A stretch of DNA of 64,000 nucleotides from Brachybacterium massiliense (GTDB taxonomy: Bacteria > Actinomycetota > Actinomycetes > Actinomycetales > Dermabacteraceae). The DNA is taken from assembly GCF_900184245.1 (NCBI RefSeq), contig NZ_FXXB01000007.1, forward strand, positions 186,001-250,000, written 5' to 3'. Positions within the stretch are counted from its first letter, which is position 1; every line of letters starts with the position of its first letter. Below the pieces are notes generated by a model, which worked only from the letters and a program-made list of their open reading frames with translations, was not told the origin of the DNA and searched no databases. Position numbers and translations under genes: made by a program. This document shows positions 45,729-52,822 of the stretch, in pieces.

Positions 45729-46532
45729 AGCAGGTCAGGATCAATTTGCGGACGTGCGCAAGATGATCTCCGTCGGCTCTGGCGCGGCCCGCAAGGCCCG
45801 CGAGCAGGTCGCACCCCACGTTTCCGCAGGTCAGTCCGGAAGCGGTAGCGTCAACGGTTTCGGGAGCGCCGAACGGATCGCCACAAGGCCCGCGAGCAGG
45901 TCCGGTCGCACATCAGCGCAGGTCACGATCATTTCGTTGACGTCACCGACATGATCGCGGTCGGCAAGGGTGCGGCGCGCCGCGTCCCCAACGTCCACCT
46001 CACCCGGTTCGCCGCCTACTTCGTGGCGCTGAACGCTGACCAGTCCAAGCCCGAGGTTCGCGCGCAGGTGCGTCTGGTGTGGCACTACCTGCCCTTCGCC
46101 CCCGAGTCCCTGCAGGTGCTCTCGACCCGTCAGCAGAGGCGGATGGAGCTGGGTTGGAAGGCGTTCCACGCCTTCGTCGAGAAGGGCAAGCAGCCCGCCT
46201 CCGGTGCCGCCGAGGCACGCGCCCAGGTGGAGCTGATGCGCGAGGTGCTCGCGAGCATCGTCGAGGCCGACGGGCGCAGCCTCGAGGCCGACGAGGAGGA
46301 CGAGACCGCCGAGCCGCGCCCGGAGACACGCCGGGGACGTACCTCACTCCCGCCCGTTCCCGGCGCCCCGGGCGGCGGCGTCATCCACCGCCGCAGCCCG
46401 CTGTCGGACCCCTCATCCCCATTCGACTGCGCACACATCCTCGTCTTTCGTGCGTGGCTCTCCGCTCCGTCCCCAGCCCCGCCCACCTATCCACAGCCCG
46501 TCAACATCGGATTGTGGATAACAGCGTTGTAG
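45729..46532 (+). pseudogene. Decayed DinD-like gene
   Basis: Fragments in two frames read DQFADVRKMISVGSGAARK and then DHFVDVTDMIAVGKGAARR followed by VPNVHLTRFAAYFVALNAD, which resembles the middle of DNA-damage-inducible protein D and related phage anti-repressors. An exact 19-base repeat (45792-45810 and 45884-45902, offset 92) is part of an imperfect internal duplication that breaks the frame. No complete start-to-stop protein of the expected length remains; the open part from 45951 continues into an unrelated charged tail. The family assignment is by eye and moderate. Confidence 0.4.
46487..46522. promoter_or_regulatory. Pair of DnaA-box-like sequences
   Basis: CTATCCACA (46487-46495, plus strand, one mismatch to the E. 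coli consensus) and an exact TTATCCACA on the minus strand (46514-46522) face each other 18 bases apart, ahead of the excisionase gene. Confidence 0.4.
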
Positions 46533-46575
46533 TTCAGTACATCTTGTCGTCACCGCGCCAGGACACCCCCATCTG

Positions 46576-46610
46576 TAGAGTAGATATCGCAGTTCCGGAC
46601 ACAACCGGAA
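46576..46610 (+). promoter_or_regulatory. Candidate promoter and operator of the element's early operon
   Basis: A TAGAGT -10-like hexamer (46576-46581) is followed by a palindrome TTCCGG-N6-CCGGAA (46593-46610), about 90 bases before the excisionase start. The palindrome lies where a repressor would block initiation. Confidence 0.45.
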
Positions 46611-46698
46611 ACGCGCAGCAGTAACTCCACGAGTGGACGGCCCGGCAAGACCGGATCCCGCCCACATCAATTCATGCCCGATTGATGAAAGGCTCCAC

Positions 46699-46881
46699 AT
46701 GTCCCCCGAATGGCTTTCGCAGAAGCAGATCGCATCCGAGTTCGGAATCTCAGACCGGACCGTGCGCCGCATGATCGCAGACGGCAGACTCCCCGCCCAT
46801 CGCGTCGGCCCGCGCCTGGTCCGCATCCGCCGCGCTGACGTGCTCCATGCCGTCACGCCGATTCCCACGGTGACCCGGTGA
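46699..46881 (+). CDS. xis: Excisionase/helix-turn-helix protein
   Basis: 60 residues from the ATG at 46699, which has GAAAGG 6 bases upstream; an earlier in-frame GTG has no ribosome site. The whole protein is a MerR-like winged helix: LSQKQIASEFGISDRTVRRMIADGRLPAHRVGPRLVRIRRADV. Such proteins act as recombination directionality factors with tyrosine integrases, or as small repressors. Position as the first gene of the rightward operon fits either. It overlaps the next gene by GTGA. Confidence 0.75.
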   Translation: MSPEWLSQKQIASEFGISDRTVRRMIADGRLPAHRVGPRLVRIRRADVLHAVTPIPTVTR

Positions 46882-47066
46882 ACGCCCACCGCTACGGCCC
46901 GGGCCCCGCAGCCGCAGAGGCCCGCACCCGCGCCATACGCGCCGCAGAGCGCCACGACTACGCGGCCATGACGGACGCGCTGTGGAAGGCCGACTGGGAG
47001 GCCCCGCACCCGGACGGGCGCGGCCCTGTGGCATACGCCCTCGACCTCGCTAGGAGGACTGCATGA
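46878..47066 (+). CDS. Small hypothetical protein
   Basis: 62 residues from a GTG overlapping the excisionase stop; its own stop overlaps the next start. Ala/Arg-rich and helical (AAAEARTRAIRAAERHDYAAMTDALWKADWEAP). No motif recognised. Tight coupling on both sides argues that it is translated. Confidence 0.6.
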   Translation: MNAHRYGPGPAAAEARTRAIRAAERHDYAAMTDALWKADWEAPHPDGRGPVAYALDLARRTA

Positions 47067-47734
47067 CCGGCACGCTCACGCCGCAACTCGACGCACGACA
47101 GGCCGCCGAGTTCCACGACGAATTCTCCGAGGACGAGATGGCGGCCATTGACCGCGCCGTCGTCAACGTCTACGTCAACACTCGCGCAATCCTGCCCCCG
47201 CACCTGCTCGGAGCGGGCCGAGGTGATCCCGCCGCAGCACTCAGGTCTTACGCCTACATGTACGCCGCCGAGCATCCTGCAGAGATTCATGACCGGATCC
47301 CCGGCCACATCTACAACCACATGCGGGGACGGGTCCAGCAGCACGTGAAGCGCGAATTAGCGAAGCGCCGCGAACGGCCCTACGGGATCGGGCAGTCTTT
47401 CGCGCGTCGCCTCGCGCACCGGGAACAGCGTACCCGTGTGCGCGTAACGCAGCCGCCGCCTCGCGTTGATTCCCTAATCAACCATCACAGCATCGACCTG
47501 TACGGGCGGATCCTGCCTAGCGATCAAATGCAGTTCATGGCGAAGGGCCGGCGTGCGGGCAAGCCCGTGTTCGAGGATCCCGCCATCATCGCTAGGTTGC
47601 ACACTCGCAAGCCGACCCGGCTCGAGTTCTGGCACGAGGTGTGCGACGAGTGGGACCGGAAAGCGTTCCGCAAGCAGATCGCGCAAACCTTCGCCGCCGG
47701 TATCTGTGCGTGCGAAGAGTGCACTACACCCTGA
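47063..47734 (+). CDS. Hypothetical element protein with C-terminal Cys cluster
   Basis: 223 residues. Acidic N-terminus (FHDEFSEDEMAAIDRAVVNVYVNT), a basic middle (MRGRVQQHVKRELAKRRERPYG, FARRLAHREQRTRVRV) that could contact nucleic acid, and a C-terminal CACEEC that could hold a metal. Not a family I recognise. Starts by ATGA overlap with the previous gene and ends the first block of the operon; a small hairpin follows 40 bases on. Confidence 0.65.
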   Translation: MTGTLTPQLDARQAAEFHDEFSEDEMAAIDRAVVNVYVNTRAILPPHLLGAGRGDPAAALRSYAYMYAAEHPAEIHDRIPGHIYNHMRGRVQQHVKRELAKRRERPYGIGQSFARRLAHREQRTRVRVTQPPPRVDSLINHHSIDLYGRILPSDQMQFMAKGRRAGKPVFEDPAIIARLHTRKPTRLEFWHEVCDEWDRKAFRKQIAQTFAAGICACEECTTP

Positions 47735-47776
47735 ATGCTCACCATTGGGCCAACAATATGTGAAGAAATGGCAAAA

Positions 47777-47806
47777 GATCCCGGTTCTCAAAAGAAAATC
47801 GGGATC
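47777..47806 (+). terminator. Weak hairpin after first element operon
   Basis: GATCCCG/CGGGATC arms with a 16-base A-rich loop. It could be a terminator or a pause site between the two gene blocks. The remaining 130 bases to the next gene show no other clear feature. Confidence 0.35.
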
Positions 47807-47939
47807 CGCCGTGCGACTCATTAAGTAGAGGGAATACGGGATCCGCGCCAACGGACCCGACCCTCTAAATATTCAGTTCATCGCGCCCGACTGCAATCGG
47901 GCCGAACCGCGCCACTGGCGCAGAGAGCAGACACTCCAC

Positions 47940-48137
47940 ATGTCCATGACCGATCGTAGGGCACCACTGCCCATCATTGCAAGTCACGTCCCCTGGACCC
48001 ATCGGGCAACCGGCACCACGACGCCCGCCGTCCGCATCACCGGCCCGCGCGGAACCGTCTACGTGGGACAGACCGACCTCCCCCAACTCGCAGAAGCCGT
48101 GCACGCGGCAATCGCAGCAGGGCAGGTGACGGTTTGA
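47940..48137 (+). CDS. Microprotein, family member 1
   Basis: 65 residues. The pattern is Trp, then Pro-x-Val-Arg-Ile, then a GPRGTVYVG turn, then DLPQLAEAVHAAI. The same layout recurs in the small proteins at 49948, 50296 and 50454, so these look like diverged paralogues of one fold of about 55 residues (strand-turn-strand-helix). The stop overlaps the TTG start of the DUF3631 gene. Start codon could be 47940 or the in-frame ATG two codons later. Confidence 0.6.
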   Translation: MSMTDRRAPLPIIASHVPWTHRATGTTTPAVRITGPRGTVYVGQTDLPQLAEAVHAAIAAGQVTV

Positions 48138-49327
48138 TCGACACTTTCGACCTCGAAGCGCAGATGCAGGACGAAATAGCCGGTTACGCCGGTTCAACCG
48201 GTTACGCCGGTTCAAAAGAGAGGGGTGCCGGAACCGTCTTAGAAGCGGTGAGGGCGCACCTCGGGCGATACCTCATGCCAGCATCCGACGAAGACCTCGA
48301 CGTGCTCGCACTCTGGGCCGTCCACACACACCTCGCCCGCGAGACGTACACGACGCCGCGCCTACTCATCAACAGCCCCATGCCCGGCAGCGGCAAAACG
48401 ACCGTTCTCGAACACCTCGAACGCCTGGTGCCGAACGGCATTCAAATGGCGACGGTCTCGTCCCCAGCGCTACTTCCCCGCATCCTCGCGAGCCGTGAAG
48501 AGCCGACGACCCTGCTGATCGATGAAGCCGAGAAGGCACTCAACCCTCAAAAGCTCGGCATTGACGACATTCTCGGAATTCTTAACAGCGGGTACAAGGT
48601 CGGAGGCACGCGCCCCGTCCTCGCGCCGTCCAAGGATGGCGGCTGGAACGTGGACAACATGCCGACCTTCGCGCCCGTAGCGATGGCGGGCAACGCGCCA
48701 GACCTCCCCGAGGACACCATGCAGCGCACGATCACCGTCCTCATGTTCCCCGCGAATGACGGAGAGGTCGAAGAAAGCGATTGGGAACTAATCGACATTC
48801 AAGTGCGCGACCTCGGACTCGCAATCGCAGAATGGGCAGACAGTATCCGAGACGACGTGCGCAACACCCGCCCCGAGGTCCCCCAGGGTTGCGTCGGACG
48901 GATCAAAGAGCGCTGGCTACCGCTAAAGCGAGTGGCCGTCTTCGCAGGCGGCGACTGGCCCGAACGCGTGGACCTAATGATCCGTCACGATCTGGACCAA
49001 ATGCGGCAGGACAAAGAGGAGGGCCTAACAGCCATGCGCCCGCATGAACACCTCGTGATCGACCTTCACGCCCTATACGAATCCGGGCAGCAGGATTTCC
49101 TTCCGACAACCGATGCGATCCTCCCCCTACTCGCCTCCCGTCATCCCGAACGCTGGGGCGACGCAAGCAAGTTTGGCAAGGCGCTCACTGCGCAGCGGCT
49201 CGGGCGGATGCTCTCGAAGAACTACAGCATCCGATCCGAGCGCGAGACGGACGGGGACCAGCAGCGCGGCTACTTCCGCTCACAGTTCGTGAAGGCGTGG
49301 CGGGCAGTCGGCATCCAAGCCGGTTAG
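48134..49327 (+). CDS. DUF3631-domain ATPase, putative replication protein
   Basis: 397 residues from a TTG that overlaps the previous stop (TTGA). A P-loop NTPase: Walker A in NSPMPGSGKTTVLEHL, Walker B in TLLIDEAEKAL, a sensor-like segment VAMAGNAPDLPEDTMQRTITVLM, and the DUF3631 part RIKERWLPLKRVAVFAGGDWPERV toward the C-terminus. DUF3631 proteins occur in actinobacterial phages and plasmids, often fused to primases, and are thought to act in replication. Codons 16-27 are made of four 9-bp repeats (AGYAGSTGYAGS) that match in inverted form an array just after the gene. Confidence 0.8.
   Translation: MIDTFDLEAQMQDEIAGYAGSTGYAGSKERGAGTVLEAVRAHLGRYLMPASDEDLDVLALWAVHTHLARETYTTPRLLINSPMPGSGKTTVLEHLERLVPNGIQMATVSSPALLPRILASREEPTTLLIDEAEKALNPQKLGIDDILGILNSGYKVGGTRPVLAPSKDGGWNVDNMPTFAPVAMAGNAPDLPEDTMQRTITVLMFPANDGEVEESDWELIDIQVRDLGLAIAEWADSIRDDVRNTRPEVPQGCVGRIKERWLPLKRVAVFAGGDWPERVDLMIRHDLDQMRQDKEEGLTAMRPHEHLVIDLHALYESGQQDFLPTTDAILPLLASRHPERWGDASKFGKALTAQRLGRMLSKNYSIRSERETDGDQQRGYFRSQFVKAWRAVGIQAG
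48179..48214. repeat. Array of four 9-bp repeats (left)
   Basis: GCCGGTTAC, GCCGGTTCA, ACCGGTTAC and GCCGGTTCA are contiguous with a 9-bp period. Their complement reads (N)AACCGGC/T, the same unit as the right array at 49345-49380. Confidence 0.8.
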
Positions 49328-49344
49328 TCACCCCCTCACTTTTA

Positions 49345-49380
49345 AACCGGTGAAACCGGCAGAACCGGTTGAACCGGTGA
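49345..49380. repeat. Array of four 9-bp repeats (right)
   Basis: AACCGGTGA, AACCGGCAG, AACCGGTTG and AACCGGTGA are contiguous, 18 bases after the DUF3631 stop and opposite in orientation to the left array. They resemble iterons for a replication protein. Confidence 0.75.
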
Positions 49381-49442
49381 TCCTCAGCGTCCGGTGGACT
49401 CCATATCCACCGGACGCCCCCGGGCACCTAGGACCAAAACGC

Positions 49443-49625
49443 ATGATCTTCAACCATGACCCCGACATCCGTGCACGACTAGGCGACATCAAGAGCGCGA
49501 GAATCATCGCCTTTGACGAGAACGGGGCCGCACTCATCCTCGACAACAACACCGGGACGCTTCGCGCAGCGAACACACACCCCGACTTCCGAGGAACATA
49601 CACCGTCGAATGGCGCGACCAATGA
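49443..49625 (+). CDS. Small hypothetical protein
   Basis: 60 residues from an ATG with TAGGA 9 bases upstream. Mostly beta-prone: ARIIAFDENGAALILDNNTGTLRAA...GTYTVEW. An N-terminal extension to 49350 is open and would translate the 9-bp repeats as KPAEPVEPV, but lacks a ribosome site. It overlaps the next gene by ATGA. No family recognised. Confidence 0.6.
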   Translation: MIFNHDPDIRARLGDIKSARIIAFDENGAALILDNNTGTLRAANTHPDFRGTYTVEWRDQ

Positions 49626-49951
49626 CCGGATGGCACACCCGCATTCAAGGCAACATGTACCGGCTCACCGGTACCGGGAAACTCATCCGCCACACGGAGG
49701 AATACATGACCGAGGCCGAAACGCAGGCACTACACCTAGCGCTCGCAGCCCTCGACGAAAGGCTACAGCAACTCGCCGAAGCAGCCGAGAAAACAGGCCG
49801 ACGCATAACACGCCTAGAAGGAAAAACGAAAGCAATGCACGCACGATTCGAGCAGCACCGCAAAGACATGATCGACCAAATCATCTCCACCGAACTGCAC
49901 GCCCTCGCGCTACGCCGCGCCGAACAGCACGCGAAGGAGCAGCCCCGGTGA
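49622..49951 (+). CDS. Small coiled-coil protein
   Basis: 109 residues when started at the ATGA overlap. A GGAGG box lies right before an in-frame ATG at 49706, so the main product may be the 81-residue form. The region from there on is one long amphipathic helix (ALAALDERLQQLAEAAEKT, ITRLEGKTKAMHARFEQHRKDM), likely a coiled coil. It overlaps the next gene by GTGA. Function unknown. Confidence 0.65.
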   Translation: MTGWHTRIQGNMYRLTGTGKLIRHTEEYMTEAETQALHLALAALDERLQQLAEAAEKTGRRITRLEGKTKAMHARFEQHRKDMIDQIISTELHALALRRAEQHAKEQPR

Positions 49952-50139
49952 CTCTCGCCCCCTCGCCCGGCCCTGTAAACGTCGCCTGGACACGCTGGCG
50001 CATCCCTGAGCACCCCGAGACGCACAGGCCCGTCTTACGGCTCTCTAAGGGCCGCACGGCACTCACCATCGGCCCCGACGACGCAGACAACCTCATCGAC
50101 GCTCTAGAGCGCATGAGAGACGCATGGGAGGACCAGTGA
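49948..50139 (+). CDS. Microprotein, family member 2
   Basis: 63 residues from a GTG overlapping the previous stop. The layout matches the neighbouring microproteins: WTRWRIPEHPETHRPVLRLSKG, then RTALTIGPDDADNLIDALERM. It shares Trp, Pro-x-(Val/Ile)-x-(Leu/Ile), an Arg-led strand and a final helix with the proteins at 47940, 50296 and 50454. It overlaps the next gene by GTGA. Confidence 0.6.
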   Translation: MTLAPSPGPVNVAWTRWRIPEHPETHRPVLRLSKGRTALTIGPDDADNLIDALERMRDAWEDQ

Positions 50140-50267
50140 CCGAACAGCCCGCAGGCGACCCCCTAACGGCCTACAGGCGAGTCCTAGCACGCGCCCGACG
50201 AGCAGAAGCACGGTGCCGTCAACTACGCGCCCGCATCACAGAACTTGAACAGCAGGAGCAGCAATGA
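50136..50267 (+). CDS. 43-residue helical microprotein
   Basis: A short frame from a GTG overlapping the previous stop to TGA at 50267. The sequence is an Arg/Ala/Gln-rich helix (AYRRVLARARRAEARCRQL) ending in ELEQQEQQ, a short coiled-coil-like protein. The overlaps with both neighbours follow the same ATGA/GTGA pattern as the rest of the cascade, which is the main reason to believe it is translated. Confidence 0.5.
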   Translation: MTEQPAGDPLTAYRRVLARARRAEARCRQLRARITELEQQEQQ

Positions 50268-50296
50268 CCGATGACCCACAGACCAAGGAGGACTAG
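50264..50296 (+). CDS. Possible 10-codon leader peptide
   Basis: ATG overlapping the previous stop, ten codons (MTDDPQTKED), then TAG that shares its G with the GTG of the next gene. It contains the AAGGAGG ribosome site of that gene. It may only serve to hand ribosomes on between genes. Confidence 0.3.
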   Translation: MTDDPQTKED

Positions 50297-50457
50297 TGGC
50301 AAGCATTCAGCGCTACACGTGGAATCGCGGGAAGCCCGACGCAACCCCCGGCGTCCTCATCCGATCCGGAAGACAGCGAACGTTCATCCCAAAAGGACAA
50401 CTCGCCACATTCGCGGACTACATGATCGACACACTCGAAGAGGAACAGCAGCAGTGA
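50296..50457 (+). CDS. Microprotein, family member 3
   Basis: 53 residues from a GTG with a strong AAGGAGG 4 bases upstream. IQRYTWNRGKPDATPGVLIRS, then RQRTFIPKGQLATFADYMIDTL and an EEEQQQ tail. Same Trp, PGVLI strand, Arg-led second strand and helix as the paralogues at 47940, 49948 and 50454. Its stop overlaps the next start by GTGA. Confidence 0.6.
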   Translation: MASIQRYTWNRGKPDATPGVLIRSGRQRTFIPKGQLATFADYMIDTLEEEQQQ

Positions 50458-50645
50458 CCAGCATTGACCCGCACAGCAGCACGCCGACCGTGATCCCCGG
50501 CCTGTGGCGACACAAGGACGGACGACCACACGATCCCGGCATCCGAATCCACGTCGGCACACGAAACGTATTCGTGCACAACCGCGACGTCCTCACACTC
50601 GCGAACTCCCTCGCCGACTACCTCGCAGGGAGCAGAACCCGATGA
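50454..50645 (+). CDS. Microprotein, family member 4
   Basis: 63 residues from a GTG overlapping the previous stop. IPGLWRHKDGRPHDPGIRIHV, then GTRNVFVHNRDVLTLANSLADYL. This is the closest partner of the protein at 50296, which it directly follows, and suggests a tandem duplication with strong divergence. Overlaps the next gene by ATGA. Confidence 0.6.
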   Translation: MTSIDPHSSTPTVIPGLWRHKDGRPHDPGIRIHVGTRNVFVHNRDVLTLANSLADYLAGSRTR

Positions 50646-50827
50646 CCGACCAGGAACAGCACGACGACGCATATACGACCCTCTACGGCGAGCCCGCGAA
50701 GCCGGAACTCACCGACGACGCGCAAGCCGCATACGACGCGGTTTACGGCAAGCCGGAACCGGCACCCATGCCCGACGACGAACGCGCAATCTACGACTTC
50801 TTTTACCCCGGCAACACTGCCAACTGA
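50642..50827 (+). CDS. Small acidic protein with repeated YxxxYG motif
   Basis: 61 residues, very acidic. An internal repeat reads DDAYTTLYGEPAKPELTDD, then AAYDAVYGKPEPAPMPDD, then AIYDFFYPG: three related blocks of Tyr-x3-Tyr-Gly/Pro-x-Pro. Possibly a nucleic-acid mimic or an inhibitor that binds a basic partner; that is speculation from composition. Last gene of the overlapping cascade. Confidence 0.55.
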   Translation: MTDQEQHDDAYTTLYGEPAKPELTDDAQAAYDAVYGKPEPAPMPDDERAIYDFFYPGNTAN

Positions 50828-50853
50828 TTAACCTACAGAAAGAGAATCACACA

Positions 50854-51651
50854 ATGAGCATGTACTACTTCCGCGCACAGGCTTACGCAGCGCACGGCGT
50901 CTACGTCAATACCGCAAGCAACCGCGACCAGGCCAACCCGAACGAGATCATTCCCTTCCTTGACGACCTGGAATCCCACGGCGTCACCATCACGCACTCT
51001 GCCGCGTACCGTGCCCTGATCGAATACACGGCCCCGGACTACACGGACCCGGACCCGTTCACCACGGACCCCGCCACCGCGCACGCGACCGTCACCGAGC
51101 ACAGCCTCCGCACCGGCGCATCCGGGACCGCCATGTCCCGCACCTGGCACCAGTACCTCATCAACGCGGGCCGCGCCCTGCTCGACTCCATGACCGCCGA
51201 AGCCGACACCTACATCACCGCGATGCAGCCCGCCTACAACACCGCAGCCGCCGCCGTCACTGCTGCACTCACCCTCGACCTGGACGAGAACACCAGTTAC
51301 GCGGCTCTCATCGAGGACGGCACCCCCGAGCAGATCGACGCATGGCGCGCCTACCTCGATGCCGTCAAGGTCCTCGACCGCATCGCCGCTACCCGTATCG
51401 CCCTGTCGGCATGGCTCGGCATCGCACCCCAGGGCAACGTGAACCACGCCACCGAGGTTCCCGACTACACGCCCGCATTCATGAAGACCAGCGCGCCGAT
51501 GAAACTCAATCCTTCGCCCGTGTCCGCGAACGCGCTCACGCATCGCTGGCTCGCTATGCAGAACCGTGCCGGAACCGCACTGCACCTCTCCACCGTGGCC
51601 GACCTGGACGCCGTGGGGTACGCGAACGGGCGGGCCGCTAGCGTCGCCTGA
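50854..51651 (+). CDS. Hypothetical element protein
   Basis: 265 residues, 27 bases after the cascade, with AGAAAGAGA ahead of the ATG. Ala/Thr-rich, mainly helical in the middle (ADTYITAMQPAYNTAAAAVTA), no signal peptide or membrane helix. The GC content and codon choice are closer to the host than in the small genes. The length and neutral composition could fit a structural or DNA-binding role, but I recognise no family. Confidence 0.7.
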   Translation: MSMYYFRAQAYAAHGVYVNTASNRDQANPNEIIPFLDDLESHGVTITHSAAYRALIEYTAPDYTDPDPFTTDPATAHATVTEHSLRTGASGTAMSRTWHQYLINAGRALLDSMTAEADTYITAMQPAYNTAAAAVTAALTLDLDENTSYAALIEDGTPEQIDAWRAYLDAVKVLDRIAATRIALSAWLGIAPQGNVNHATEVPDYTPAFMKTSAPMKLNPSPVSANALTHRWLAMQNRAGTALHLSTVADLDAVGYANGRAASVA

Positions 51652-51669
51652 CACGACACACGACAGGAC

Positions 51670-51709
51670 GCGGGATGGCGCACCAGCAACACCAGGTGCG
51701 CCGTCCCGC
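51670..51709 (+). terminator. Terminator of the element's main operon
   Basis: 15-bp stem GCGGGATGGCGCACC / GGTGCGCCGTCCCGC with one G-U type mismatch and a 10-base loop, 19 bases after the preceding stop. Confidence 0.8.
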
Positions 51710-52069
51710 GACACCGATACGCCGAGCACAACGCCCGCGCCACGAGCACCGAACGTAGGCACGCGTGCGCACCAAGCACGCAGCACCGACATGCTCACAG
51801 CGGCAGCGGGCACGGCGCGCCGAACGCACGCCGCCCGAACTTGTATCAAGGTCGAACGGTCGGCAACGCTCTGACCTGCAAGGATGGTACCGGGTTGCCC
51901 TTCCCGCCTTGGTACAAAGTACCGCTGGGGAGGAAGATTTAGGTCTGTACGGTTCCCCCAGTTTCGAGAGCGGCGCTCTGAGGCTCTCGGCCGGGGCCGC
52001 TCTGCCAGCGCCTGGCCATCGGTCCGCCACGGAAGTAGTATTCAAGTCAACTCCCAGGGAGAGTGTCAC
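51710..52069. other. Long intergenic region ahead of the PIN module
   Basis: 360 bases with no credible gene. It holds one arm of an 18-bp inverted repeat (51869-51886), two GGTAC sites including the palindrome GGTAC-AAA-GTACC (51911-51923), which is a possible autoregulatory operator, and presumably the module's promoter. Confidence 0.55.
51869..51886 (+). repeat. 18-bp inverted repeat, left arm
   Basis: CTCTGACCTGCAAGGATG recurs exactly, in inverse orientation, at 54620-54637 beside attR. Confidence 0.8.
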
Positions 52070-52822
52070 GTGTCAGAGATCGAGTTAAATCTTCAAGGCC
52101 GTCCGGAAACGATCGACCTTCGCGCGCTCCGTGACGCACTGAAGCACCTAACCAGCACTGTGGAATCTGTAGCGACAGATCGCGATATCGATTTGCCGAT
52201 TACAGACCTTAGGGTGGGCAGCGCAAAGGCGACGTTCGCAGTAGAGGATGAGGTCCAGGACTCCCTGGTTCGCGGTCTTGTCTATGTGCAAAAGGAACGG
52301 AGACGGCCTGAGGGGTGGACTCGACAGACCCTCAAGTCACTGATGGGCCTCTCCGACGTGCCGCGACGGTTTGGCCTCGACGGCGTTGAGCTGGGCCTGC
52401 ATGGCTCGAAGTGGACCCTCGACCAGGAACTTGAATCGGCCATTCGCGCGGCACTGGACGAGGTAAGCCTATCGCTGGGAGGGATTCGCGGAAGGCTTTG
52501 CAGCTACAGCGCGCTAAGTGGACGGCAGCGAACAGCTCGAATTGAGATCGACGGGTCAGCCAAGAGCGTTGAGATAAAGTTTGATAAGAGTCTCACCAAG
52601 GATGTTGCCGCAAACATTGAGATGGAAGTCGAGGCCTGGGGATTGATTAGCCGTGATGTCGATTCTGACGTTATTGTAAAATTGGATCTCTACGGACTGA
52701 AAGTTCTCGACGATCAAGGCGCATTGCTCGACAATCCCGACGCGCTCGTCGGGCTCGCACGGGGCGCGTCGCTGGGCGGACTTTCTTCGGAAGAATGGGT
52801 AAGGGAGCTGCGCAGTGAGTGA
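52070..52822 (+). CDS. Putative partner/antitoxin of PIN nuclease, unknown family
   Basis: 250 residues from a GTG with GGGAGAG 7 bases upstream. The centre (ESAIRAALDEVSLSLGGIRGRL) leads to a beta-rich part (RTARIEIDGSAKSVEIKFD, then SDVIVKLDLYGLKVLDD) that recalls a protein family I remember beside PIN nucleases in other bacteria, with a small beta-barrel of the form GxxxGRLxxxSxxxGR. It overlaps the PIN gene by 8 bases. GC is clearly lower than the host. I infer an antitoxin or regulator; no DNA-binding motif is obvious. Confidence 0.65.
   Translation: MSEIELNLQGRPETIDLRALRDALKHLTSTVESVATDRDIDLPITDLRVGSAKATFAVEDEVQDSLVRGLVYVQKERRRPEGWTRQTLKSLMGLSDVPRRFGLDGVELGLHGSKWTLDQELESAIRAALDEVSLSLGGIRGRLCSYSALSGRQRTARIEIDGSAKSVEIKFDKSLTKDVAANIEMEVEAWGLISRDVDSDVIVKLDLYGLKVLDDQGALLDNPDALVGLARGASLGGLSSEEWVRELRSE

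Noticed and set aside
49350-49442. N-terminal extension of the 49443 gene through the 9-bp repeats
   Set aside because: No ribosome site at the GTG, while the ATG at 49443 has one; the repeats are better explained as DNA sites.
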